This document shows, piece after piece, positions 1 through 9,023 of a DNA stretch of 64,000 nt. The position numbers were made by a program, and so were the translations under genes. Below the pieces are notes generated by a model. That model had not been told where the DNA came from, ran no database searches, and worked only from the letters and a program-made list of their open reading frames with translations. Origin of the DNA: Pelagadaptatus aseana. GTDB lineage: Bacteria > Pseudomonadota > Gammaproteobacteria > Pseudomonadales > Cellvibrionaceae. Positions within the stretch are counted from its first letter, which is position 1, and every line of letters starts with the position of its first letter. The stretch lies in NCBI GenBank assembly GCA_040365065.1, contig BAABNI010000002.1:411632-475631 (forward strand), read 5' to 3'.

Positions 1-509
1 CTGAAGCGGTCCAGCCACGGCAGGTTGTCGCGATCGTAGAGCACGTCGGCGACAATAATAATATCGATATGGCCTTCAATCTGATCAAAATCTTCACTGA
101 TGACCAGATCGACGTCATTGATACGGGCATTTTCACGGGTCGCCAGAATCGCCAGAGGATCAATATCACAGGCGACCACTTCGCTGGCACCGGCTTTGCT
201 GGCGGCGATGGCTACGACACCGGAGCCACAACCAAAATCAACCACCCGCTTGCCCTGTACCAGCTCTGGATTAGCCATTATGTACTGAGCCAGCACGGCA
301 CCAGAAGCCCAACAAAAGGCCCAGTAAAATGGCTGTTCCATCAGCTTCATGGCCGCCTCATAGGGCAGACGACCGGTGGGATAATCCTCATTCATCAGAA
401 ACAGATCGATGCCGGTATCGTTAGGCAGACGATACTTTTCGATGCGCGCCTCGGGCACTATGGCTGAGACTATCTCGCTCAGATGCTGATGTACTTCTCT
501 CATGGGCAT
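1..509 (-). CDS. Class I SAM-dependent methyltransferase (3' part beyond window)
   Basis: The C-terminal part lies beyond the window edge; about 169 residues are visible. The fold is that of a cytosolic SAM-dependent methyltransferase of the PrmA / ETF-beta lysine methyltransferase type. The glycine-rich SAM-binding loop reads VVDFGCGSGVVAIAA, followed by the acidic ribose-binding residue in VACDID and a later IIIVADVLYD strand. An N-terminal segment containing FYWAFCWASG precedes the loop, as in lysine methyltransferase relatives. Two in-frame ATG codons (509 and 503) are possible starts. It follows the AI-2E permease by 15 bases and is probably co-transcribed with it. The substrate cannot be told from sequence; a protein-lysine methyltransferase is a guess from family resemblance. 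Confidence 0.75.
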   Translation of the reverse strand, partial: MPMREVHQHLSEIVSAIVPEARIEKYRLPNDTGIDLFLMNEDYPTGRLPYEAAMKLMEQPFYWAFCWASGAVLAQYIMANPELVQGKRVVDFGCGSGVVAIAASKAGASEVVACDIDPLAILATRENARINDVDLVISEDFDQIEGHIDIIIVADVLYDRDNLPWLDRF

Positions 510-524
510 TCTTTTTACAAATGT

Positions 525-1565
525 TCAGTGCTTCAGGTCCTTGCCGGAACTCAACAGTACCGCAAACCAGTGAGTGGCATTGAGATTTTCCAGTGCAATC
601 TTGATGGTCATGGTCAAAGGCACGGACAACAGCATACCCACCGGCCCCAGCACCCAGCCCCAGAAAACCAAGGACAGGAAAACCACCAGTGTCGACAAAT
701 CCAAACCTCGCCCCATGATCCGGGGCTCCAGCACATTGCCCACCCCGACATTCACAGCAACGTAACCGGCCGCGGTCAACAGCGCACTGAGCGGCCCCAG
801 CTGCACCAGAGCCAGCAACACAGCTGGGATAGCGGCCAGAATCGAACCCAGGTTGGGTACAAAATTGAGCAAGAACGCCAGCAGGCCCCACAGCACCGGA
901 TAGTCGACGCCCAGAATCAGCAACCAGATCAACACCAGGCCACCGGTCAGCAGGCTCAGTACCGCCTTGATCGCCATATATTGGTTAATGCTGGATGAAA
1001 ACCTTTCCATGGCACGCAGGGTACTTTCAGCGTTGTCTTTTTGGGCGTAGCGGACCTTGTCACTGAAGTGCACCTCTTCCATCAAGATAAAGATCACCGT
1101 CAACAGAATCAGAAAGGCATTGGTCATCACATTGCCCAGCGACGCGAGCATATTGCCCACAAAGGAAAACACCACACCAGGGTCAAATACTTCCTGCCAC
1201 TGGTCTTGGGAAACGCTGATGCCAAAGCGCTGCAGGTAGCCAATGGCCTGTTGTGACAGACCGGAGAGACGCTGCTGATATTCCGGCAGGTTTTCCCGGA
1301 AGTCCACAATCGATGACCCCACCACCGCACCAAAGATCAGACCGATCACCACCACCAGTGAAATCACCAGCACCAGCGCCAGGCCGGACGGCACGCCCCG
1401 TTGTTTCAGCCAGGTCAAAGGCGGAGAAAAAATCACCACGATAAACAGCGACAGCAGAAACGGCACCAGAATCGATTCCGACGCCTTCATGCCAGCCACC
1501 ACGATGACAAAGGCCGCCGTAAACAATAAAAAGCGTCCGAGAGGAGATTCCTGATTCATAACCAT
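525..1565 (-). CDS. AI-2E family transporter (PerM/YdiK type)
   Basis: A 346-residue inner-membrane protein with about eight hydrophobic segments and the family's usual length. Recognisable features are the N-terminal pair of helices ending ILVPFLLSLFIVVIFSPPLTWL, a central soluble region rich in Gln/Ser/Arg, and the C-terminal LLNFVPNLGSILAAIPAVLLAL and PRIMGRGLDLSTLVVFLSL blocks that typify the family. Members export autoinducer-2, or act as Na+/H+ antiporters or general permeases, so the name should not be read as proof of quorum sensing. The start may be the first or the third codon (MVM). It lies between a small membrane protein and a methyltransferase on the same strand. Confidence 0.88.
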   Translation of the reverse strand: MVMNQESPLGRFLLFTAAFVIVVAGMKASESILVPFLLSLFIVVIFSPPLTWLKQRGVPSGLALVLVISLVVVIGLIFGAVVGSSIVDFRENLPEYQQRLSGLSQQAIGYLQRFGISVSQDQWQEVFDPGVVFSFVGNMLASLGNVMTNAFLILLTVIFILMEEVHFSDKVRYAQKDNAESTLRAMERFSSSINQYMAIKAVLSLLTGGLVLIWLLILGVDYPVLWGLLAFLLNFVPNLGSILAAIPAVLLALVQLGPLSALLTAAGYVAVNVGVGNVLEPRIMGRGLDLSTLVVFLSLVFWGWVLGPVGMLLSVPLTMTIKIALENLNATHWFAVLLSSGKDLKH

Positions 1566-1597
1566 GTCCTTAATGGAGTGTACTGTTGATATTATCG

Positions 1598-1945
1598 TTA
1601 TTGTTGTTTTTGTCGCTGTCGCTGATATTGGCGCAGCTCTTCAAGCAGCGGTTTTAATTTATCCAGCCCTTCATCGGTGAGCAAGTAAATCGAGCGACTG
1701 GTGGCCCTGGGGTACAGCTCGGCAATTTCGGCACAGCGTAGACGCACCTTGTTGAGCGTCTCGTCATGGAGTATGGGCAAAGTGCAGAAGACTTCCCAGT
1801 CGTTTTCGTCAGCCTGACCCAGCAACATCCACTCCAGTAAACGAATACTGCTGCCAACGGTGACTCGCCGACGGGACTTCTGGGTAATCATCAGAAGGGT
1901 TACCGCCACCAGACAAAACACCAGTGTTGCCAGAAAAGTCATCAT
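1598..1945 (-). CDS. Small single-pass membrane protein, unknown function
   Basis: 115 residues. An N-terminal hydrophobic helix (residues 3-19) is followed by a basic patch QKSRRR, so the body is predicted to be cytosolic. The soluble part contains LLEWMLLGQADENDWEVFCTLPI and ends in a Gln/Arg-rich tail. I do not recognise the family. Its ATG overlaps the stop codon of the TSUP gene upstream in an ATGA arrangement, which suggests translational coupling. A role with that transporter is only inferred from this. Confidence 0.7.
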   Translation of the reverse strand: MMTFLATLVFCLVAVTLLMITQKSRRRVTVGSSIRLLEWMLLGQADENDWEVFCTLPILHDETLNKVRLRCAEIAELYPRATSRSIYLLTDEGLDKLKPLLEELRQYQRQRQKQQ

Positions 1946-2694
1946 GGGAAAAAAATCAGTTTAAGAGCCAGAATCACAATCACGCCCACCAGTATCGGTT
2001 TGATAAAACCGGCGCCTCTGGTCATCACCAGATTCGATCCAATCCGGGCACCCACCACCTGCGCCAGCGCCATGGGAATGGCCAGACTCCACAATACATG
2101 GCCGGCCAACACAAACATTACCATGGATGTGGTGTTGGTAATCAACACCAGAGGTTTGGTGTGCGCCGTGGCACGCTTGAGGTTGTAACCGCGCAGCGAC
2201 GAATAGGCCACGGCAAAAAAAGAACCCATTCCCGGGCCGAGAAAACCGCCATAAAAACCAATACCGCCGCCGACACCCAGATCAAACTGCCGGGCAGACC
2301 AACGCGGTTCAGAATCCTGATCGGACATGCGCGGCGACAGCGCCACATAAATGGCGAGCAACAGCAGGAAGTACGGCAACCCCTGTTTTAACAGCGCCGT
2401 ATCCATCTGCTGCACCGCCCAGGTACCGAGGCAGGCGCCGATAAACGCACAGACCAGAGTGAACCTCATGGAGGACAGATCAATATGGCCTTTGCGGAAA
2501 AAGTTAATGGTTGAAGACAGGGTGCCAAACACACTTTGAAACTTGTTAGTGGCCAGTGCAGCCAGCGGCGGCAACCCTGCCGATAACAAAGTGGGCAAGA
2601 CAATCAGGCCGCCAGAGCCCGCTATGGCACTGATCAGCCCCGCCATAAACCCCACCAGAATCAGCAGTGAGTATGTCATCAATGATAATTCCAA
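1942..2694 (-). CDS. TSUP family sulfite/anion exporter (TauE/SafE)
   Basis: 250 residues with seven to eight predicted membrane helices. The N-terminal half carries the family signature GSGGLIVLPTLLSAGLPPLAALATNKFQS, and a second related segment (GGGIGFYGGFLGPGMGSFF) lies in the C-terminal half, reflecting the internal duplication of TauE/SafE proteins. Relatives move sulfite, sulfoacetate or other organosulfur anions across the inner membrane; the substrate here is unknown. It lies 33 bases after the acyltransferase gene and overlaps the next gene by four bases. Confidence 0.9.
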   Translation of the reverse strand: MELSLMTYSLLILVGFMAGLISAIAGSGGLIVLPTLLSAGLPPLAALATNKFQSVFGTLSSTINFFRKGHIDLSSMRFTLVCAFIGACLGTWAVQQMDTALLKQGLPYFLLLLAIYVALSPRMSDQDSEPRWSARQFDLGVGGGIGFYGGFLGPGMGSFFAVAYSSLRGYNLKRATAHTKPLVLITNTTSMVMFVLAGHVLWSLAIPMALAQVVGARIGSNLVMTRGAGFIKPILVGVIVILALKLIFFP

Positions 2695-2727
2695 GCGGAG
2701 CTACTCCCCTGATCCCTGCGGTGGACG

Positions 2728-3327
2728 TTATTGATTTTCCGGGCAAATGCCGACAAATGTCTGATTGATGTATTGGCGCAACTCTTCGGCCTGCTGCTCA
2801 AACTGATCCGTGGCCTCAACCACTTTATCAAAAACAATGCGTTTATTGGGGGCATCGAAGCCAATCACAAAAATGGGCACACCCGCGCCATGGGCAATGC
2901 GTACAAAGCCGGATTTCCAGCGAGTCACCTTGCTGCGTGTACCATCCGGGGTAATGCCGATCCACAGCTGGTCGCGGCGCTGGAACTCTGCCACCGACTG
3001 GTCAATCACGTTGGTGGCCCGATTGCGGTCAATGGGAATGCCGCCCAGCTTTTTAAACAGACCACCCAAAGGCCAGAAGAAGGCTTCCTTTTTCATAAAA
3101 TAGGAAATGTTCACCCCCAAAGCCATGATGGTTGATATCGCCAGGGTAAAATCCCAATTGGAGGTATGGGGCGCACCAATCACCATCAACTTTTTCTTAT
3201 TGGGCAGTTCCCCGGTAACTTTCCAGCCGTGCAGCCGCAGCAACAATCGTCCCAACCAACGCACAAAACCATTACCCATCCGCGGCATATTCTCCGGCAC
3301 ATCCGGATGCAGTTTCTCAGTCATCAA
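2728..3327 (-). CDS. Lysophospholipid acyltransferase family protein (PlsC-like)
   Basis: 199 residues, compact for the family. The catalytic HX4D motif reads HTSNWD, and the acceptor-binding block reads GITPDGTRSK, a variant of the usual PEGTRS. A further conserved segment is GGIPIDRNRATNVIDQ. Such enzymes transfer an acyl chain to lysophosphatidic acid or a related lysolipid at the inner membrane. The D in place of E in the second block is typical of a PlsC-like subfamily with uncertain acceptors, so it should not be called the essential plsC. It lies between prfC and the TSUP gene on the same strand. Confidence 0.85.
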   Translation of the reverse strand: MMTEKLHPDVPENMPRMGNGFVRWLGRLLLRLHGWKVTGELPNKKKLMVIGAPHTSNWDFTLAISTIMALGVNISYFMKKEAFFWPLGGLFKKLGGIPIDRNRATNVIDQSVAEFQRRDQLWIGITPDGTRSKVTRWKSGFVRIAHGAGVPIFVIGFDAPNKRIVFDKVVEATDQFEQQAEELRQYINQTFVGICPENQ

Positions 3328-3372
3328 TACAATCTCTGAATAATTCTTTAGTTCTGACAGTCACACCCGAAA

Positions 3373-4953
3373 TCAGTGCTCACGGGTTGCCCGGAAGTCA
3401 ATTTCCGGAAAGCGCTCTTCGGTCAGGGACAGGTTCACCCGGGTGGGTGCCAGATAGGTCAGGTGTCCGCCACCGTCAATGGCAATATTGTCCGACGCCT
3501 TGCGCTTGAGTTCCTCGACCTTTTTACTGTCTTCGGACTCAACCCAGCGGGCCGTATTGATATTGACGTTCTCGTAGATGGCGTCGACCTTGTACTCGTC
3601 TTTCAAACGGTAGGCCACCACCTCAAATTGCAGAACACCCACAGCACCCACAATGATGTCATTGGAGTTCACCGGGAAGAACACCTGGGTTGAGCCCTCC
3701 TCCGATAACTGCTGCAGGCCTTTTTGCAGTTGTTTGGTTTTCAGCGGATCGGCCAGGCGTATTTTACGGAACAGTTCCGGTGCAAAATGCGGAATACCCG
3801 TAAACTTAAGGCTTTCACCCTCGGTAAAGGTGTCGCCAATCTGAATGGAACCATGATTGTGCAGGCCGATGATATCGCCGGAGAAGGCTTTATCCACCAA
3901 TTCCCGCTCACCGGCTTTGAAGCTCACCGCATCGGCAATCTTTACGTCCTTGCCCAAACGAGTGTGTTTCATTTTCATGCCTTTTTTGTAGCTGCCAGAG
4001 CAGATGCGCATAAAGGCAATGCGGTCGCGATGTTTCGGATCCATATTGGCCTGGATCTTAAACACAAAACCCGATAATTTATCTTCGTCGGCTGACACTT
4101 CACGGGTCTCTGTCTGACGAGCTTGTGGGCGAGGCGCCCACTCAACAAAACCGTCGAGCATTTCCCGCACACCGAAGTTGGCCAGCGCAGTACCGAAAAA
4201 CACCGGAGTCAGCTTACCGGCCAGAAAGGCCTCAAGATCAAACTCGTGACTGGCGCCACGAACCAGCTCAATCTCTTCACAGAAGTCATCGTAGTAAACA
4301 CCCAGCAGCTCTTTGGCTTCATCGCTTTCCAGCCCCTGAATCTGGATATCTTCGGCAACCACGTAGTTGGAACCACGCTCAAACACGTGAATGGTATCGC
4401 TGTAGAGGTTGTAAACGCCCTTGAATTCCTTACCCATACCAATGGGCCAGTTGATCGGCGCCCCCTCAATCTTCAACACCTCTTCAATTTCGTCGAGCAG
4501 CTCAATGGGATCGCGAATATCGCGGTCCATCTTGTTCACAAAGCTGATGATCGGCGTGTCTCTGAGACGGCATACGTCCATCAACTTGATGGTACGTTCC
4601 TCGACACCCTTGGCGCCATCCACCACCATCAGTGCCGAATCCACGGCGGTCAGAGTTCGATAGGTATCTTCGGAGAAATCCTCGTGCCCCGGGGTGTCGA
4701 GCAGATTGACGATGCGATCTTTATAGGGGAACCGCATTACCGAAGAGGTGACCGAGATGCCCCGCTCCTGCTCCATGCCCATCCAGTCAGAGGTCGCATG
4801 GCGATCTGAGCCCTTGCCCTTGACCGAGCCAGCCACCTGAATCAATTGCCCAAGCAACAGCAGTTTTTCGGTTATGGTGGTTTTACCCGCATCCGGGTGG
4901 GAGATGATGGCAAACGTGCGGCGCTGGTCTACTTCCGCTTGAAACTGGCTCAT
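3373..4953 (-). CDS. prfC: Peptide chain release factor 3 (RF3)
   Basis: 526 residues, the normal length of RF3. This translational GTPase releases RF1/RF2 from the ribosome after peptide release. All GTPase motifs are visible: the P-loop SHPDAGKTTITEK, switch I with RGISVTSSVM, the DTPGHEDFSEDTYR G3 motif and NKMDRD as G4. The RF3-specific domains II and III follow, including a PVNSNDIIVGAVGVLQFEV block near residue 430. It starts the minus-strand run and is transcribed away from the diguanylate cyclase gene at 5210. Confidence 0.98.
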   Translation of the reverse strand: MSQFQAEVDQRRTFAIISHPDAGKTTITEKLLLLGQLIQVAGSVKGKGSDRHATSDWMGMEQERGISVTSSVMRFPYKDRIVNLLDTPGHEDFSEDTYRTLTAVDSALMVVDGAKGVEERTIKLMDVCRLRDTPIISFVNKMDRDIRDPIELLDEIEEVLKIEGAPINWPIGMGKEFKGVYNLYSDTIHVFERGSNYVVAEDIQIQGLESDEAKELLGVYYDDFCEEIELVRGASHEFDLEAFLAGKLTPVFFGTALANFGVREMLDGFVEWAPRPQARQTETREVSADEDKLSGFVFKIQANMDPKHRDRIAFMRICSGSYKKGMKMKHTRLGKDVKIADAVSFKAGERELVDKAFSGDIIGLHNHGSIQIGDTFTEGESLKFTGIPHFAPELFRKIRLADPLKTKQLQKGLQQLSEEGSTQVFFPVNSNDIIVGAVGVLQFEVVAYRLKDEYKVDAIYENVNINTARWVESEDSKKVEELKRKASDNIAIDGGGHLTYLAPTRVNLSLTEERFPEIDFRATREH

Positions 4954-5209
4954 ATCGACGATCTATCCGGCAAAAACAAAGGCCGGGATTATACGCGCAT
5001 TTACCGGGAGAGTCGCCCATGATCCGGTGACCATTTAGCCAGCGGTGGTTTTCAAACTGTGAATGAGGGTTAATTTCTAAAAACCCGTGTTATTATGGGT
5101 TCATTAGGACAAGCCCGCCATCACAGGACAGTTCAGCCCTTACCAGGCACAATTGGCGAGGCCAGCAATATAAGCCCTCACAAACCGGTAATAACAACAG
5201 AAACAAGCA

Positions 5210-6241
5210 ATGTCAGTTAATCCCGATTTTGAAATCTCCGCCAAGTTTCTGGATGAAGCTCTGGCTGAGATGAAAGCCCTGAATATCCCGACTTCCCCCG
5301 CCAATATTCGCGTCTGGTACGACTTCTGCGAAGGTGAAAACACCGATCTGGTGGTTGCCATCAACGAGTTGCGAGACAACAAGCTGGTCTTCGATGCCGA
5401 CCTCTGTTACGAAATCTACCACCGCTTTTATGGCGAACTGCCTGCGGAAAGGCTGGAGCAGTTCAAAACCGCCTTAAATGCCATGATCTCGGAGCTCGGC
5501 ATTCAGCTTGAGGGAATTGCCGACGGTTCCTCCGAATGTGCCGACGCGCTGGCCGAAGCCGAAAAAGCACTGGAAGCCGGTTGTGAGCTCACGGCCTTAA
5601 AAACCATCACCCAACAACTGATCCGCGAAAGCCGCAAGGTGCTGGAACACAATCATCAGATGGGTGACATCGTCAAGTCGATGCAGGTCCAGATGTCTTC
5701 CCTGCAGGTCAACCTTGAAAAGGCCAGTCTGGAAGCACTCACCGACAAACTGACCGGCGTATCCAATCGTCGCGCCTACGACAAAAAAGTCGACGAGTTA
5801 ATGAGCAACCGCAAGCCAGAGGACAATGTCTGCATGCTGGTCATGGACATCGACCACTTCAAACAGTTTAACGACACCCACGGCCACCTGATGGGCGACA
5901 AGGTTCTGCGTTTTGTGGCACAGATGATCCTGAAGGTGATCAAAGGGGATGATTTTCTGGCCCGTACCGGTGGCGAAGAGTTTCACTTGATTCTTGAGGA
6001 TTGCACCCTGGAAGGCGCCATCAAGGTCGCTGAAAAAATCCGCGAAGTGATTGGCAGCGCCAAGCTGACCAAGGGCAAGGATCGCACGCCCGTTGGCTAT
6101 GTAACCTTGTCCATTGGGGTGGCCAAAATCGGCATGAATGAGACCCGTAACGATTTGATCAACCGAGCCGACAGCTATCTCTATGACGCCAAAGCTCAGG
6201 GCCGCAACCGGGTTATCAGTGAAGAGCTGTTTTCCGCCTGA
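5210..6241 (+). CDS. Diguanylate cyclase (GGDEF domain, GGEEF active site)
   Basis: 343 residues, soluble. Residues 1-170 form an alpha-helical sensory region of unknown type with no transmembrane segment, and 175-340 form the GGDEF domain. The active site is GGEEF at 254-258 and the metal/GTP region is MDIDHFKQFNDTHGH, so cyclase activity is expected. The inhibitory I-site RxxD that usually lies five residues before GGDEF reads KGDD here, so product inhibition at this site may be lost. The gene stands alone, about 140 bases before the hybrid kinase. Confidence 0.92.
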   Translation: MSVNPDFEISAKFLDEALAEMKALNIPTSPANIRVWYDFCEGENTDLVVAINELRDNKLVFDADLCYEIYHRFYGELPAERLEQFKTALNAMISELGIQLEGIADGSSECADALAEAEKALEAGCELTALKTITQQLIRESRKVLEHNHQMGDIVKSMQVQMSSLQVNLEKASLEALTDKLTGVSNRRAYDKKVDELMSNRKPEDNVCMLVMDIDHFKQFNDTHGHLMGDKVLRFVAQMILKVIKGDDFLARTGGEEFHLILEDCTLEGAIKVAEKIREVIGSAKLTKGKDRTPVGYVTLSIGVAKIGMNETRNDLINRADSYLYDAKAQGRNRVISEELFSA

Positions 6242-6382
6242 TCACCCGCCTTATCACTCTTGACAACTTCCATCCTGATTTACCCGTCACCGGGTGAGTC
6301 AGGCTGCAGAAGCATCAAACAACAAAAAATGGGCAAATTGCCATCGGACAGCGATAATCAATAAAAAAGATTAAAGCTCGAT

Positions 6383-8179
6383 ATGGATACCACCACCCAA
6401 AACAAATTTCACCTGATCAAAGAACAGAAGTTGCGCACCGCAACAATGGTCATGCTCGCCACCGTGGCCATGGTGTCATTTTTCTTTGCCATTCGCGGCT
6501 ATCAATGGGGTGTTCACGGCCGAATCGTATCCCTTGGAACCTGCGGTCTTATCGCAGCTGCCACGGCCATCTATCTGGCTCGGGGCGGCTCTCGCGTACA
6601 CGCAGCCGAAATCTGCCTGATTGCCCTGTGCTGGGCCAGCATTTACGCCACCCACAGCAGTGGCGGCATTACCACGCCGTCTGTTGGCTGGCTGTTGATC
6701 GTGCCCCTGTTTGCCGGTCTTATGGGTGGCGTAAAGCTCTGCCTGATCTCCTGTGGCATTTCCATTGCCTCTCTCATCGCCATGGGCTTTAACGAACACA
6801 TCAACGGACCACCCCCCAATTTAACGCCAGAACCCTTTCGCCAAACTCACCTGCTGAGCACTCTGGCGTTTCAAATGCTGGCGGTGGTTATCTGTATCTA
6901 CGCCATTCACAGACAGTTAAAAACCATAGAGTCAGAACTGATTGAAACCCTCGAGGACCTGTCGGAAGAAGTTCAGCAAAGAGAGCATGCCGAATTGCAG
7001 GCCGAACACGCCAACAGGGCCAAAAGCCTGTTTCTGGCGAACATGAGCCATGAAATCCGCACCCCCATGAACGGGGTTATCGGCATGCTCAACCAGCTGA
7101 CCAAAGAACCCATGTCCGAGCGCCAAAATCATTATGTAGATATGGCCAAAACCAGCTCCGATTGGCTTATGGTGATCATCGATGACATTCTCGATATTTC
7201 TAAAATCGAATCGGGCCGACTGGAACTGGAGCTGACCGAGTTTGATATCAATAAATTGTTCACCGACATTGTCAATACGGTAATCACCACCGCCGAAGAC
7301 AAAGGGCTGACACTGACCCTTGAGAAGCCCCAATGGCATCATCTGGTGATGGGCGACCCGACGCGCCTGAAGCAAATCCTGTTAAACCTGCTGGGCAACG
7401 CCATCAAATTTACCGAGCAGGGCAGCATTCATACCCGGGTTGAATTTACAGAGCAGCCAGAGCAACGCCTGTTGATGCGCTGCGAAATAACAGATTCAGG
7501 CATCGGCATAACCGAAGAATCTCAGGCCGCCCTGTTCCAGCCCTTCACTCAGGCGGACAGCTCCACCACCCGGCGTTTTGGTGGAACCGGTCTGGGGCTG
7601 ACCATCTCTAAAAAGCTGGCCAGCTTAATGGAGGGCGACATTCTTGTGTCAAGTCAGGTGGGGGAAGGCAGCACCTTCACCCTGCTGGTGGAACTAACGA
7701 CAACAGCAATACCGACTGCCACCAGCGAACTCCCACTCCAGTCGCAAACCGCTGACCACCAGACAGCCAAATCAACAACGACTGCAGGCGCTCCTGCCCA
7801 TATTTTGCTGGTCGATGACAACGAAATTAATTTGTTTGTCGCACAAGGAGAACTGGAAGATCTTCCTTTTGAAGTGTTTGTCGATACCGCCAGCAACGGC
7901 AAACAAGCGCTGGAAAAAATAAACCATGCCGCGCCCCCTTTTGATCTGATTCTGATGGACTGCCAAATGCCGGAAATGGATGGCTATACCGCCACCCGCA
8001 AACTCAGAGAAATGGAAGCCTTTAAACAACTCCCCATCATCGCCATGACCGCCAATGCCATGAAAGGTGACCGGGAAAAATGCCTGGAGGCCGGCATGAG
8101 TGACTATTTATCCAAACCGCTCGATCCGGATCAGCTTGCGAGTAAATTGCAGCAATGGCTGTTTCAAAACATCGGATGA
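6383..8179 (+). CDS. Membrane hybrid histidine kinase with receiver domain
   Basis: 598 residues. Residues 18-180 hold about six membrane helices, including SSGGITTPSVGWLLIVPLFAG, an arrangement found in several membrane-sensing kinases. A short coiled coil (180-215) leads to the dimerisation domain with phospho-acceptor His223 in MSHEIRTPMNG. The ATPase domain has N-box LLNLLGNAIKFTEQ and G-boxes DSGIGI and GGTGLGLTISKKL. A C-terminal receiver (about 470-590) has LVDDNEIN and the phospho-acceptor Asp in LILMDCQMPEMDGY. There is no HPt domain and no cognate regulator beside it, so phosphate would have to pass to a separate HPt protein. The signal is unknown. Confidence 0.93.
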   Translation: MDTTTQNKFHLIKEQKLRTATMVMLATVAMVSFFFAIRGYQWGVHGRIVSLGTCGLIAAATAIYLARGGSRVHAAEICLIALCWASIYATHSSGGITTPSVGWLLIVPLFAGLMGGVKLCLISCGISIASLIAMGFNEHINGPPPNLTPEPFRQTHLLSTLAFQMLAVVICIYAIHRQLKTIESELIETLEDLSEEVQQREHAELQAEHANRAKSLFLANMSHEIRTPMNGVIGMLNQLTKEPMSERQNHYVDMAKTSSDWLMVIIDDILDISKIESGRLELELTEFDINKLFTDIVNTVITTAEDKGLTLTLEKPQWHHLVMGDPTRLKQILLNLLGNAIKFTEQGSIHTRVEFTEQPEQRLLMRCEITDSGIGITEESQAALFQPFTQADSSTTRRFGGTGLGLTISKKLASLMEGDILVSSQVGEGSTFTLLVELTTTAIPTATSELPLQSQTADHQTAKSTTTAGAPAHILLVDDNEINLFVAQGELEDLPFEVFVDTASNGKQALEKINHAAPPFDLILMDCQMPEMDGYTATRKLREMEAFKQLPIIAMTANAMKGDREKCLEAGMSDYLSKPLDPDQLASKLQQWLFQNIG

Positions 8180-8208
8180 TTTGAAACAGCGCGGGCAACA
8201 CAAAATGT

Positions 8209-8802
8209 TTAACGACGAAAAAACACCATCAACGGTGTCACTTCCTGAATTATCTGCTCACGACTGAGACGGGTGGTCACCAGATTCTCAATCATCAGGC
8301 TGGAGAGTCCATGCACCAGAGACTGAATCAGCAACTTATCGCCCTCTCGCAATTCAGAATCTTCCCTGCCCTGTTCACGGTTGTGCTGTAACAGACATTG
8401 CATTGGCCACTTGAACACTTCACTCCGCGCCGCAGCCAGCTCGGGAAAGTTCTGGCGATCGGCCAACAGTTCACCAAACATCAAGCGATACAGATTTGGA
8501 TGTTCACAGGCAAAATTAACGTAGGCTTCGGCGCAGCTGCGCAGCCGCGCCTCGGCTTCAAGCTCCGACTGATAAGCCCGCTCCATGCGCGCCGCCATAT
8601 CCAGAAAGCCCTGCTCTGCGACCGCGGCCAGTAAGGCATCTTTGCCGGAAAAATGGCGATACAGCGCCGATTGCGACACGCCCAGTGACTGACTGACTTT
8701 TCTTAAACTGAAATCGCCAGCGCCGTTTTTATCGATCATGGCATTGGCCGCATCAATCAGCGCCACTCGCAAATCGCCGTGATGATAGTCCTTGTCAGCC
8801 AT
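8209..8802 (-). CDS. TetR/AcrR family transcriptional repressor
   Basis: 197 residues from the preferred ATG at 8802 (MADKDYHHGDLRVAL), the usual TetR length. A longer open frame begins at 8898, but its first 32 residues do not look like the family. The DNA-binding helix-turn-helix is FSLRKVSQSLGVSQSALYRHF near residues 29-49, followed by a helical ligand-binding domain. It is transcribed away from the nitronate monooxygenase/acyl-CoA dehydrogenase pair. The gap between them holds two 19-base operator-like palindromes, so it most likely represses that pair and itself, with an acyl-CoA-type inducer as one possibility. Confidence 0.9.
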   Translation of the reverse strand: MADKDYHHGDLRVALIDAANAMIDKNGAGDFSLRKVSQSLGVSQSALYRHFSGKDALLAAVAEQGFLDMAARMERAYQSELEAEARLRSCAEAYVNFACEHPNLYRLMFGELLADRQNFPELAAARSEVFKWPMQCLLQHNREQGREDSELREGDKLLIQSLVHGLSSLMIENLVTTRLSREQIIQEVTPLMVFFRR

Positions 8803-8907
8803 GGGTTTGCCTGCTCCTGCCACCATTGATTCCAACACTCCAGAGTCGATATGTCTCAGGGCCACAACTATCGGCCCGAACAAACGCCACCATACCACGA
8901 ACCCATA

Positions 8908-8926
8908 ATGTTGACACTGTTCACAT
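8908..8926. promoter_or_regulatory. Operator-like palindrome 1 (TetR site)
   Basis: ATGTTGACACTGTTCACAT, an imperfect palindrome with 7 of 9 base pairs matched around a central C. It contains the -35 box of the rightward promoter and shares half-sites with the second palindrome 34 bases away. Confidence 0.6.
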
Positions 8927-8939
8927 ATTGCAATAAATT
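8911..8939 (+). promoter_or_regulatory. Sigma-70-type promoter for the NMO/ACAD operon
   Basis: A consensus -35 TTGACA (8911-8916), a 17-base spacer and a -10-like TAAATT (8934-8939). The -35 lies inside palindrome 1, and the start region would run into palindrome 2, so a repressor bound to either site would block polymerase. Confidence 0.55.
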
Positions 8940-8941
8940 AA

Positions 8942-8960
8942 ATGTGAACAGCGTTAACAT
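8942..8960. promoter_or_regulatory. Operator-like palindrome 2 (TetR site)
   Basis: ATGTGAACAGCGTTAACAT, again 7 of 9 pairs around a central base. Its left half-site is the exact reverse complement of the right half of palindrome 1: ten-base arms CTGTTCACAT and ATGTGAACAG are separated by 15 bases. Confidence 0.6.
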
Positions 8961-9023
8961 TTGACTATCATCGATATTGGACTGCCGTCGACAAAATGTC
9001 ATCGATACCACAGAGAGGAAGCC

